A stretch of 35,154 bases of DNA from Bacteriovoracaceae bacterium (GTDB lineage: Bacteria > Bdellovibrionota > Bacteriovoracia > Bacteriovoracales > Bacteriovoracaceae), in contig JAKLJM010000001.1 in NCBI GenBank assembly GCA_023151145.1, positions 1 to 35,154 of the forward strand. The letters run 5' to 3'. The translations under genes were made by a program, and so were the position numbers. The stretch's first letter is position 1. Each line of letters opens with the position of its first letter. Of the stretch, positions 1 through 8,037 are shown one piece after another. The notes under the pieces are model-generated. The model ran no database searches. It was not told where the DNA came from and was given only the letters and a program-made list of their open reading frames with translations.

Positions 1-145
1 CTCTGGCGATATAAGCATTCCCCATGGCAAGGCCTCGCCCACTCGTTGCGAGCTCAGGGAAAATAGCATCTTCAAATTCAATGGCGTGAACTTGTTGAAG
101 GAGAGCTAAGAATGTGAAAAAGATCAAAATCTTTATTCGTTTCAT
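1..145 (-). CDS. Exported protein, N-terminal fragment (C-terminus outside window); possible outer-membrane beta-barrel (FadL/PorV-like N-terminus)
   Basis: Not in ORF track. ATG at 143-145 (-) reads MKRIKILIFFTFLALLQQVHAIEFEDAIFPELATSGRGLAMGNAYIAR and stays open to the window edge. Clear signal peptide, then an 'SGRGLAMGNAYIA' segment resembling the 'ARAMGMGGAYVA' N-terminus of FadL/PorV-like barrels. Confidence 0.7.
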   Translation of the reverse strand, partial: MKRIKILIFFTFLALLQQVHAIEFEDAIFPELATSGRGLAMGNAYIAR

Positions 146-195
146 GTTTTTATTCTAAAGTAACCTAGACGATTTATCATCTCTAGGCATATTTA

Positions 196-1629
196 TCACA
201 AACTAGGATGAGTAATTCGAGATTTTTCTATATTAATATGAGTCAAAATTTCTCTATTAAGTTGAATTTCTAAATAAAACGCTAGCATGTCTTGATTATG
301 TAAATTTTTTGTTTTTATTTTTATAGCAAGATTTGGTTCTATGTTTTTTATTTTAGTTAACATACTTTTTAGACTGAATACTTTTTTCCCGATTGTAATG
401 GGGGCACTTAATTCTTCTTCGCTTAATGATAATCCTGAAATAACACATCTAATTTGAAATACTTTTCTATTTTCTAAAATCTTAAATTCGATGGGATAAA
501 TCCTATCGTCTTTTAGTGTTACTGCATAAATCATTTTAAAAAAGTTATTTAGAGTTTTTTCAAGTGATTCTAAATTATGCAAATCAATATTCCAGTTTCC
601 AACATCAGAATAATCAATTTTATATTTTCGATTGTGGCTTTGATACTTAACCAAAGCACTATCGATTAAGTCTAGAAAATTTTTCTCTGAATTGATGTCG
701 ACTTGATTAGTTCGGGCATTAGGAATTTTATTAATCAGAAATAGTATTTCACCATTTTTATTTTTACTGGTTGTGTTTACAATAAATCTAGTTTCTGAAT
801 CTCCTCTTCTTAGCTTGAAAACTTTGTCACTAGTTATACTAAAGTCTGATTCGAATTCATTATCAAATAAAAAGTTTTCACCTTTTTTCTTCATTAATAA
901 ACCAGCAAAACATACATTTTGTTTTAATATTTGATTTTTATTATTTACCACACAAAATGCAACCCCAGGCATTTCGCTAAAATGATTTAATGAAAAACCG
1001 TACCCTGACTTACTAGCTTTATTAGCTTGATTGAATTTACTTTTGTATTTATTTTTAGTTCTCACATAAGCTGAAAAAATTAGATAAAGAGATAATGAAA
1101 CTAAAATCAAAATGAATCTCTTGTCGGTCAACGACATAGCATTGTAATAAGTACGAAGAGACATCCAGTTTAAAAATGAACTTTCTTCTGTATCCAATAT
1201 GGATACTGGTATGATGGCATTTTCTTTATCAAACATTTTTTTTAGATTATCTAATTTTAGAATATAATTTTTCCCATCAGGTAATTTTATTTCTAACAAA
1301 TTTCTGTTTGCCGAATATTGACTTTGCACACTACTACTAAGAGCCGTTAGAAGCTCTACTGTTTGAGAGAAGTGTTCTTTTTTTAAAAAATTTTTAGTCC
1401 TAACTTGTTCTTGTATACTTCTAATGAAATATGCTTGAGGATATTTTTTTTTCTCTAGCTCAATTCTTAAAAGGGTTAATGAATTTAAAATATCATTCTT
1501 GGTGTTTTTAATTTCATTAAGATATTTTACTGAGAATAAGGTCCTATTGTTAGCCTCAGTATTTGCAGCATGACTAAATAGACTTGCAGTTAATGTTATA
1601 AATAAAAATAAAATTATCCCTACTTTCAA
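196..1629 (-). CDS. Membrane-anchored sensor-like protein: signal peptide, extracytoplasmic segment, TM (FILILVSLSLYLIFSAYV), PAS-like segment, degenerate HATPase-like C-terminus
   Basis: 477-aa ORF with signal peptide and internal TM. PAS-like 'MPGVAFCVVNNKNQILKQN'; then 'FLDLIDSALVKYQ...LHNLESLEKTLNNFFKMIYAV', resembling the HATPase N-box region without the Asn residues. Confidence 0.7.
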   Translation of the reverse strand: MKVGIILFLFITLTASLFSHAANTEANNRTLFSVKYLNEIKNTKNDILNSLTLLRIELEKKKYPQAYFIRSIQEQVRTKNFLKKEHFSQTVELLTALSSSVQSQYSANRNLLEIKLPDGKNYILKLDNLKKMFDKENAIIPVSILDTEESSFLNWMSLRTYYNAMSLTDKRFILILVSLSLYLIFSAYVRTKNKYKSKFNQANKASKSGYGFSLNHFSEMPGVAFCVVNNKNQILKQNVCFAGLLMKKKGENFLFDNEFESDFSITSDKVFKLRRGDSETRFIVNTTSKNKNGEILFLINKIPNARTNQVDINSEKNFLDLIDSALVKYQSHNRKYKIDYSDVGNWNIDLHNLESLEKTLNNFFKMIYAVTLKDDRIYPIEFKILENRKVFQIRCVISGLSLSEEELSAPITIGKKVFSLKSMLTKIKNIEPNLAIKIKTKNLHNQDMLAFYLEIQLNREILTHINIEKSRITHPSL

Positions 1630-1788
1630 TATGAACCAACCTTAAAAAAAGTACTCTAATTGAGCACTACATTAAGTTTAGCCTTTTGCTGTGATGTGAT
1701 GAAAGCTGTGGAAAATATATCCACCGAGAGAAGACATCAGGTACAAAGAGTACTTAGGACTCTTTATACCCGAGTAAAATGATTCCTT

Positions 1789-2229
1789 TTAAGGACGAGC
1801 TAAGTTCAGGATAATATTAAATGCTTGATTAGCACCATTAACATCCCCCATTCTTAAACGATCAAGGCCGATCATCGCATTTGTTCTAATGGCCTGAAGA
1901 CGTCGGCTGTCTCCTTGATTAAGTGGACGACCAAGCTCAACTAAACACTGTTGTTTTTCATCGTCAGAGAACAAACCTTTGCAAGCTTGCAGCTCTCCAT
2001 TGGTATATTCTTTATTCGCTATTTTGGTTAAACATTGTAATTTTTCTTCATCTTGAAAAAATGAATTACATACATCTAATGCTGTTGATTGAAATTCTTT
2101 TCCAGAAGCAAGCTTATAGCATCTCACTTTTACATCTTGAAAAAAGAATTGATTACAAAACTGATCGATCGTTGCTGCATGAGTTGAAAAAGTAAGTACT
2201 GCAGCCAAGGAAATAAATAAAGCTTTCAT
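1789..2229 (-). CDS. Small exported Cys-repeat protein
   Basis: 146 aa, signal peptide MKALFISLAAVLTFSTHA, three C-x10-C repeats; RBS GGAGGAA upstream of ATG. Confidence 0.75.
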   Translation of the reverse strand: MKALFISLAAVLTFSTHAATIDQFCNQFFFQDVKVRCYKLASGKEFQSTALDVCNSFFQDEEKLQCLTKIANKEYTNGELQACKGLFSDDEKQQCLVELGRPLNQGDSRRLQAIRTNAMIGLDRLRMGDVNGANQAFNIILNLARP

Positions 2230-2248
2230 TAAGATTCCTCCATAAAAT

Positions 2249-2276
2249 AATAAAGCCCCATTGCTGGGGCTTTATT
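2249..2276 (-). terminator. Rho-independent terminator of the leucine dehydrogenase gene
   Basis: Perfect hairpin AATAAAGCCCCA-TTGC-TGGGGCTTTATT just downstream of the 2279 stop on the minus strand; T-rich tail on minus strand. Confidence 0.85.
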
Positions 2277-2278
2277 TC

Positions 2279-3388
2279 TTAGTGTTTTGATTTTCTTCCT
2301 GGGAACTTATGAGTTACATCTCCTAAGTATTTCCCTTTAATTTGTCTAATCGACTCAATTCTTTTTTCGGCCATTAAGTCTGTTGCGCGGTAAACTGGTA
2401 AGTTATTTTCGTCAGCAAACTTAAAGATTTTAAGTGTTGAATCATAAATTTTATCAACCATTCTTACGGCTTTTTCTTCTGACCAACCTTCAAATTCAAT
2501 TGAAACGTTCATCAACCCACCAGCATTTACAAGATAGTCTGGAGCATAAAGAATGCCTTTTTCTTTTAACATATCACCGTGACGGTTTTCTGCTAATTGG
2601 TTGTTAGCAGCACCACAAACGATTTTTACTTTTAAACGATCGATTGTTTTATCGTTTACAGTCGCCCCTAATGCACAAGGTGCATAGATATCGGCTTTAA
2701 CATCGTAAATGTCTTCTGTGCTTACGAATTCAGCTGTTGGAACTGCTGTTTTAAATCTTTGAATATTAGTTTCATTGATATCTGTAAAATAAATTTTAGC
2801 TCCAGCATCATTTAATAAACGACCTAAGTGAACACCAACTGATCCTGCCCCTTGAAGTGCTACAACTTTTCCACGAAGAGATTTGTCGCCAAATACTTTA
2901 TTGGCAGAAGCTTCCATTCCACGGAAAACACCACGAGCAGTCCATGGAGAAGGGTTACCTGATCCACCATGAATTTCCGCTACACCTGTTACGTTATTTG
3001 TTTCAGTGAAGATATATTCCATGTCTTCAACGTTAGTGTTAACATCTTCAGCTGTAATATAACGACCATTAAGTGAGTTTACATATCTTCCGAACGCTCT
3101 GAATAATGCTTCAGATTTATCTTTTGTCGGATCACCGATAATAACAGCTTTACCACCACCAAGATTTAATCCTGAGATGGCTGCCTTGTAAGTCATCCCA
3201 CGAGAAAGTCTTAATACGTCTTCTACTGCTTCTTCAGTTGTTTTGTATGGCCACATTCTTGTTCCACCTAAAGCAGGTCCCAAGATTGTGTTGTGAATCG
3301 CTACAACTGCTTTTAAGTTGCATGATGGATCAGAGAAAAATACTACTTCTTCATGCCCCATCGAATAAATTTTTTCAAAAGTTAACAT
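2279..3388 (-). CDS. ldh: Leucine dehydrogenase (Glu/Leu/Phe/Val dehydrogenase family)
   Basis: Family motifs 'GPALGGTRMWPY', 'MTYKAAISGLNLGGGKAVIIGDP', NAD-binding 'VALQGAGSVGVHLGRLL'. Confidence 0.93.
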   Translation of the reverse strand: MLTFEKIYSMGHEEVVFFSDPSCNLKAVVAIHNTILGPALGGTRMWPYKTTEEAVEDVLRLSRGMTYKAAISGLNLGGGKAVIIGDPTKDKSEALFRAFGRYVNSLNGRYITAEDVNTNVEDMEYIFTETNNVTGVAEIHGGSGNPSPWTARGVFRGMEASANKVFGDKSLRGKVVALQGAGSVGVHLGRLLNDAGAKIYFTDINETNIQRFKTAVPTAEFVSTEDIYDVKADIYAPCALGATVNDKTIDRLKVKIVCGAANNQLAENRHGDMLKEKGILYAPDYLVNAGGLMNVSIEFEGWSEEKAVRMVDKIYDSTLKIFKFADENNLPVYRATDLMAEKRIESIRQIKGKYLGDVTHKFPGRKSKH

Positions 3389-3489
3389 TTAATTCCTCAC
3401 TGTTTTAAAGTTGGAGTTTTAGAAACGCCGTGTATAATTTAAGTGTCCAAAAATTTTAGACATCTTAATGAAACGAGGATAATCCTGAT

Positions 3490-3732
3490 ATGCCCACCGT
3501 GTTACAATGTTTTGAAGAAAATACCATAAAACTTCCTCACGGCTGCTTGGCCGGCTCATGTGGTTCTTGTCGAATTGAAATTTTAGAAGGGTTTGAGAAC
3601 TTATCCGAACCAAGTTTTATTGAAAACGACACCATTCAATCCTTAAAATCTCAATATGGAAACGAACGACAAATTAGACTTAGTTGTCGCGCTAAGATTT
3701 TAGGACCTATTACTTTTAAATTACTCAAATAA
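3490..3732 (+). CDS. Small 2Fe-2S ferredoxin (plant-type fold)
   Basis: 80 aa with 'LPHGCLAGSCGSCRIEILEG...LSCRAKILGPITFKL': C-x4-C-x2-C...C cluster pattern. Confidence 0.88.
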   Translation: MPTVLQCFEENTIKLPHGCLAGSCGSCRIEILEGFENLSEPSFIENDTIQSLKSQYGNERQIRLSCRAKILGPITFKLLK

Positions 3733-3734
3733 AA

Positions 3735-3756
3735 AAGGGACCCACCTGGGTCCCTT
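3735..3756 (-). terminator. Rho-independent terminator for the 3787..4059 minus-strand gene
   Basis: Perfect hairpin AAGGGACCCA-CC-TGGGTCCCTT; T6 tract (TTTTTTATTT) only on minus strand; abuts the ferredoxin stop codon. Confidence 0.8.
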
Positions 3757-3786
3757 CGAGTCGAATGAGAAGTTAACAATTCCTAC

Positions 3787-4059
3787 CTATACCATTTTCA
3801 TATGATAAGAAGCTCGGCATGATCGAGCCTTGTGCAATTGCGATTTAATGGCTTTTAATGCTTTATTAAAACTCTTATAAAAAAAGAGATCTTCTTTTTT
3901 AGCAAAATAAGTCCTGTTTCTCGTTTTTAATTTGATTTGAGTTTTAAAATGCCCTGCTTCTTCAGTGACATCCACTTCGATAGCTGAATTTTTTGGAGCA
4001 AATTTTTCTAACTCCAACACCGCATCTTCAACTAAGTTTTGATTTGTAAGACGTTTCAT
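3787..4059 (-). CDS. Short HPF/RaiA-like putative ribosome-associated factor (start corrected from 4128)
   Basis: ATG at 4057-4059 is preceded by AAGGAGGT on minus strand, better than the track's 4128 start. 'SAIEVDVTEEAGHFKTQIKLKTRNRTYFAKKEDLFFYKSFNKALKAIKSQLHKAR' resembles the HPF beta strands plus C-terminal helix. Confidence 0.55.
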   Translation of the reverse strand: MKRLTNQNLVEDAVLELEKFAPKNSAIEVDVTEEAGHFKTQIKLKTRNRTYFAKKEDLFFYKSFNKALKAIKSQLHKARSCRASYHMKMV

Positions 4060-4230
4060 ACGATAGACCTCCTTGTATGAAAGAGAGAGATTTAGAGCCA
4101 ATCCCCTCACTACTAAGATAGTATCCATTATACTCTTAGCAAGGGTGAATGTCTTAAAAACGGCATATTTTTTATCTTAAAAATTCTCACAAAATATATG
4201 AGTTTTTCAGAAGTAAAATACGTCAAAATC

Positions 4231-4317
4231 GATTTACTAAAGTACATAGTAAACGATAGTAAATCAGTATTCCTTCTTGCTGCTTTATTTTCTTATAGAT
4301 AGACTTATTTTCTCATA
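4231..4317. promoter_or_regulatory. Operator-like repeat cluster in the divergent intergenic region
   Basis: GATTTACTA (4231-4239) inverted to TAGTAAATC (4257-4265) with an extra TAGTAAA at 4247 (10-bp phase); direct repeat TTATTTTCT[T/C]ATA at 4285 and 4305 (20-bp phase). Confidence 0.4.
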
Positions 4318-4332
4318 TACAAAGGAACGGCT

Positions 4333-4449
4333 ATGAAAAAAATATTCATTTCACTCATGGTCAATTTGTCACCAATCACTTTTGCCAATAACATTACTAA
4401 TCAGGAATTTCATTACTTCTTACTAAGGAAAAAAAATGTCACCAATTAA
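4333..4449 (+). CDS. Short exported-peptide ORF overlapping the GST start (tentative)
   Basis: ATG with upstream AAAGGAACG; MKKIFISLMVNLSPITFANNITNQEFHYFLLRKKNVTN* (38 aa), signal-peptide-like; overlaps the GST ATG (4436) by 14 nt in another frame. Not in ORF track. Confidence 0.35.
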   Translation: MKKIFISLMVNLSPITFANNITNQEFHYFLLRKKNVTN

Positions 4450-5047
4450 AATTTATTCTATGGCCTTACAAGACCGCTCAGATCGTGTGAGATGGCTTTT
4501 AGAAGAATTACACGTTCCCTATGAAAATATTTTCTTGAAAAAGAAAAATGGCGAAATGAATTCACCGGAATATCGAAAGCTAAATCCTATGGGCCGAGTA
4601 CCAACCATTAATGATGGTGGAACTGTCATTCATGAATCTGCAGCGATTTGTCTTTATCTCGCTGATAAATATCGCCAAGTAAAATTAGCACCAGAGATCA
4701 ATGATCCACTTCGTGCGGAATATCTTCAATGGATGGTTTTTTCAACTGCAACTCTTGAATGTGTTGTCGCTAAAATGTTTTATCTCGACGGAAAAACTGA
4801 AGCTGAAAAAAACTTTGAATTAAATTACATCAAAGAACAGTGCGAGATTTTAAAATTGGCGATTGAGCCAGTCTTAAGTAAGCAAGACTATTTTTTAAAG
4901 TCTGGTTTCTCGGCCATTGATATTATGATGGCTGCAGTTCTTCCTGGTGCAGAAGAATTTTTGGCGCCAGCAGGTAGTGGTACTGCTCGATTCTTAGAGC
5001 GAATGCGGGCTCGCCCACTGGCAAAAAAAGTTGAAGTCTTCGCTTAA
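4436..5047 (+). CDS. Glutathione S-transferase family protein
   Basis: GST N-domain 'YSMALQDRSDRVRWLLEELHVPYE...NPMGRVPTINDGGTVIHESAAICLYLADKY'. Confidence 0.93.
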   Translation: MSPIKIYSMALQDRSDRVRWLLEELHVPYENIFLKKKNGEMNSPEYRKLNPMGRVPTINDGGTVIHESAAICLYLADKYRQVKLAPEINDPLRAEYLQWMVFSTATLECVVAKMFYLDGKTEAEKNFELNYIKEQCEILKLAIEPVLSKQDYFLKSGFSAIDIMMAAVLPGAEEFLAPAGSGTARFLERMRARPLAKKVEVFA

Positions 5048-6037
5048 TTATTGTCCGAGAAGCTTTAATCTTTTTTCTCGTCTTAAAAGCACATTGATAT
5101 CATCGCAAGAATCCACAGCGTGATCCCACGCTGTGTAGATTTGTTTTTTTGCATTAGCACGAAGATCTCCCGCTACGTATAGACCTGCAATGCTCGTTTT
5201 ACCTTTATTATCAGTAACGACAAATCCACGAGAATCTAACTCCGCCCCGAGAGATTTTGCCAGCTCGTTATACACGATCATTCCAAGAGAAATAAAAATG
5301 TATTCTACTTCAATATAATTTTCTGTTTCTAATTTAAGATGGGTGAGTGAATTTAATTTAGCATTTCCTTCAATTCCAGTGATCGCTTCTTCAATAACTT
5401 GAATTCCATATAACTTTTGAAGCTTTGTTGTCTCTTCATCAAACTGGGCATTCTTACCGTTAGTAAAGACAACCATGCACTGAGTGTCGTATCTCTCACG
5501 CAACATGATGGCGACCCACATAGCAGAGCTATCGTGACCAATGACTCCTACTTTTTTATGAAGCACATGATGACCATCACAACGTAAACAGTAATCGGCC
5601 AATTGTACATTGGCATAAGGAAGAATCGGTTGAATGGAGTTATTAATTAATGGTTGAACATCCATCACCCCAGTACATAAGACGACATATTGGGATAAAT
5701 AGACTTGACCATCTGTTGCCGTAATTTCAAAAACACCCTCGGAGTTTTTTGAAATTTTTTCGACCCCTTGGTTTTTTTTCCAGTGCAATTTTTCTTTAAA
5801 ATCACTTTGATTTAACCATTCGAGTGACAATTTATTTGGTTCTTCAATTCCTTTTTTAAAATCTAAATGGGCCGGCATATTTTCAACTTTTGATACCCAA
5901 AAAGCGCGAGATTTTTTTTTGTGTTTTGCCGTTCCGGGGAAAAAGAGTGTTTCATCGTTGTTTAAAACCGCACGAATGACGGCCATTGTTCCCGCAGCTC
6001 CACCGCCGATTACACAAACCGGATATATCTTTTCCAT
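5048..6037 (-). CDS. Thioredoxin reductase-like FAD/NAD(P)-dependent oxidoreductase
   Basis: FAD motif 'CVIGGGAAG', CxxC 'DYCLRCDGHH', C-terminal 'GLYVAGDLRANAKKQIYTAWDHAVDSCDDIN'. Confidence 0.85.
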   Translation of the reverse strand: MEKIYPVCVIGGGAAGTMAVIRAVLNNDETLFFPGTAKHKKKSRAFWVSKVENMPAHLDFKKGIEEPNKLSLEWLNQSDFKEKLHWKKNQGVEKISKNSEGVFEITATDGQVYLSQYVVLCTGVMDVQPLINNSIQPILPYANVQLADYCLRCDGHHVLHKKVGVIGHDSSAMWVAIMLRERYDTQCMVVFTNGKNAQFDEETTKLQKLYGIQVIEEAITGIEGNAKLNSLTHLKLETENYIEVEYIFISLGMIVYNELAKSLGAELDSRGFVVTDNKGKTSIAGLYVAGDLRANAKKQIYTAWDHAVDSCDDINVLLRREKRLKLLGQ

Positions 6038-6052
6038 ACACTCACCTATAAA

Positions 6053-7414
6053 TTATTTTTCAGCTCGTTCGTTTTCATGCAAATTCTGAGTCGCTTCAAT
6101 ATCTGATTGTTCTACTAGTTCAGCATGTTGTTTTTTAGAAATAAAATGTTTTTCACCGTCGACATCTTTAATACGAACTTCTTTAATAACATATTCATCA
6201 ACAGCAATTAAATCAAATGATAAACCTTCCCAAACAATGATCTGTCCTTGCTCTGGAAAAGTGTTCCCTAACATATCTAAGATGAAGCCTGCTAGAGTTG
6301 AATAGTTGTCATTTAAAGGGATTTTAATATCATAATCTTGATAAAGTTCACGAAGTGAAATATCTCCATCCACCACGATTCCATCGACTAAATTTGCTGC
6401 ATCTAAATGTTGTTCAATTTCATCGACATCATCGTGTTCATCATGAATTTCACCAAAGATTTCCTCAATGATATCTTCTAACGTGACGATCCCAACAACT
6501 GTACCATTTTCATCTTTAACTAAGGCCAAATGGACTTTTTTGCGGTTCATGTGGTCAAAGACCGATTGAATTTTCATATGTTCGTAAACAAAGAAAGGAG
6601 CTTTTAAAAGTTTTTCGATTTTTAAATCGTTCTTATCTGCTTCATTTAAAAATGCCAGATCTTTAACGTGTAAAAATCCAATGATATTTTCTAATTCACC
6701 ACTACAAACTGGGTATCGGCTATTTTCAGTTTCTTTGATATGTTCGAGAATTTCTTCAAACTTCCATGAGCTTTGTAGATAATTGACTCTGGTTCTTGGA
6801 ATCATGATGTCTTTAACTTTAATGGTGGGAAATTCTAGAATTGAAGAAAGTAAATCAATCTGTTTAGAATCGATGGTCTTTTCTTTTTCAGCTTTATTAA
6901 TCATGAACTCGATATCGTCTCGAGTGACCATTCTTCCTGTATATTCAGCCGAGTCACCTAAAATTGTATTGATAAACCAAACCAATGTTTTAATAACTGG
7001 GTAACAAACATAAAATAAAACTTGTAATGAACGAATAACAACGACAGAAAACTCTTCGGCATAAGTGCGCCCTAAAGTTTTAGGCAAAAGTTCCCCGAAC
7101 ACAATAACTATCATCGTAGTGATACCGAGCGCGATCCCAACAATAGGGGAACCGGTATAATCAGCAGTAATGGCCGTGGTTAAAGCACCTGATAAGATGT
7201 TGGCGATATTATTTCCAACAAGAATTGTTGCAAGAAGCTCTGAAGGTCGAAGGATCATGAAGGCCATGGCCTTCCCCTTTGCTCCCCCCTCTTCAATTAA
7301 TTGGCGAGCACGATCTGCTCCAATCGACAAAAGAGCTGCTTCGGCCGCCGAGAAAAATGCCGCTGCAAAAAAACAAAATAGTAAAGCGAGAATCTGAAAG
7401 CTTAGTGATTCCAT
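6053..7414 (-). CDS. CNNM/CorC (HlyC/CorC, UPF0053) family transmembrane protein with CBS pair
   Basis: N-terminal DUF21-like TM region, CBS motifs 'IMIPRTRVNYLQ' and 'VVGIVTLEDIIEEIFGEIHDEHD', C-terminal CorC_HlyC domain. Confidence 0.93.
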   Translation of the reverse strand: MESLSFQILALLFCFFAAAFFSAAEAALLSIGADRARQLIEEGGAKGKAMAFMILRPSELLATILVGNNIANILSGALTTAITADYTGSPIVGIALGITTMIVIVFGELLPKTLGRTYAEEFSVVVIRSLQVLFYVCYPVIKTLVWFINTILGDSAEYTGRMVTRDDIEFMINKAEKEKTIDSKQIDLLSSILEFPTIKVKDIMIPRTRVNYLQSSWKFEEILEHIKETENSRYPVCSGELENIIGFLHVKDLAFLNEADKNDLKIEKLLKAPFFVYEHMKIQSVFDHMNRKKVHLALVKDENGTVVGIVTLEDIIEEIFGEIHDEHDDVDEIEQHLDAANLVDGIVVDGDISLRELYQDYDIKIPLNDNYSTLAGFILDMLGNTFPEQGQIIVWEGLSFDLIAVDEYVIKEVRIKDVDGEKHFISKKQHAELVEQSDIEATQNLHENERAEK

Positions 7415-7584
7415 AGTATTAAATTAATTTTCCAAATTTTGAAAGGTGATTAAAGGAGTAATCCTGGGGAGGCTCTATACAATTGTCCCTTGTTTAGTTA
7501 ACCGAAGTACAGATCATCATTATATAGGAAATTGGCCTAAAAGTCTAACGTCTACGTCATTTCAATAAGTTACTTTAGGTTCTC

Positions 7585-8037
7585 TTAATGATCTAGTGGC
7601 TTCCCACCGAAATCATGATCAGAATAGACGATACGGTCATTCATTTCATGATTAAAACCGTGAATCTCTTTAATATTGGTAACTTTTCTAAAGATTGTTT
7701 GGCACTTATAGCAAACAGCAATTAAACCCAATTTTTTAAAGAGAATGAGGTCGAATAAATAAAGCACAATAAAACTTATTCCATAAGTCCAAATCGATAA
7801 AATAGCCGCAATCACAAAAAGCATCACGCCAAGTTTACGATTAAAATCTTTTTGACTGTAAAAATCTTTTCTTCCACAGCACGGACAATCTTTTAAAATG
7901 CCTTGTAAATGTTCATCATTAAACTGAACATCCATTTGATGCTGGCATACTGAACACTCTACTTTCGTCGCATCTTTGGTTGGAACAACATCAATTGCTG
8001 AGCCACAATTTTTACAAGTCAAAGTTACTGTCATCAT
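7585..8037 (-). CDS. Membrane protein with multiple zinc-ribbon CxxC knuckles, function unknown
   Basis: CKNC, CSVC, CPCC and CYKC motifs flanking a hydrophobic double TM; ATGA overlap with the upstream gene at 8034-8037. Confidence 0.7.
   Translation of the reverse strand: MMTVTLTCKNCGSAIDVVPTKDATKVECSVCQHQMDVQFNDEHLQGILKDCPCCGRKDFYSQKDFNRKLGVMLFVIAAILSIWTYGISFIVLYLFDLILFKKLGLIAVCYKCQTIFRKVTNIKEIHGFNHEMNDRIVYSDHDFGGKPLDH

Noticed and set aside
164-187. CCTAGA...TCTAGG inverted repeat between the first two minus-strand genes
   Set aside because: Only 6 bp with a 12-nt loop; no convincing terminator or operator support.
1745-1765. Hairpin AAAGAGT-ACTTAGG-ACTCTTT downstream of the Cys-repeat gene
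   Set aside because: Weak AT-rich 7-bp stem with no T tract on either strand; insufficient for a terminator call.
3419-3613. 64-aa minus-strand ORF over the ferredoxin start
   Set aside because: Opposes a clear 2Fe-2S ferredoxin; no recognisable features.
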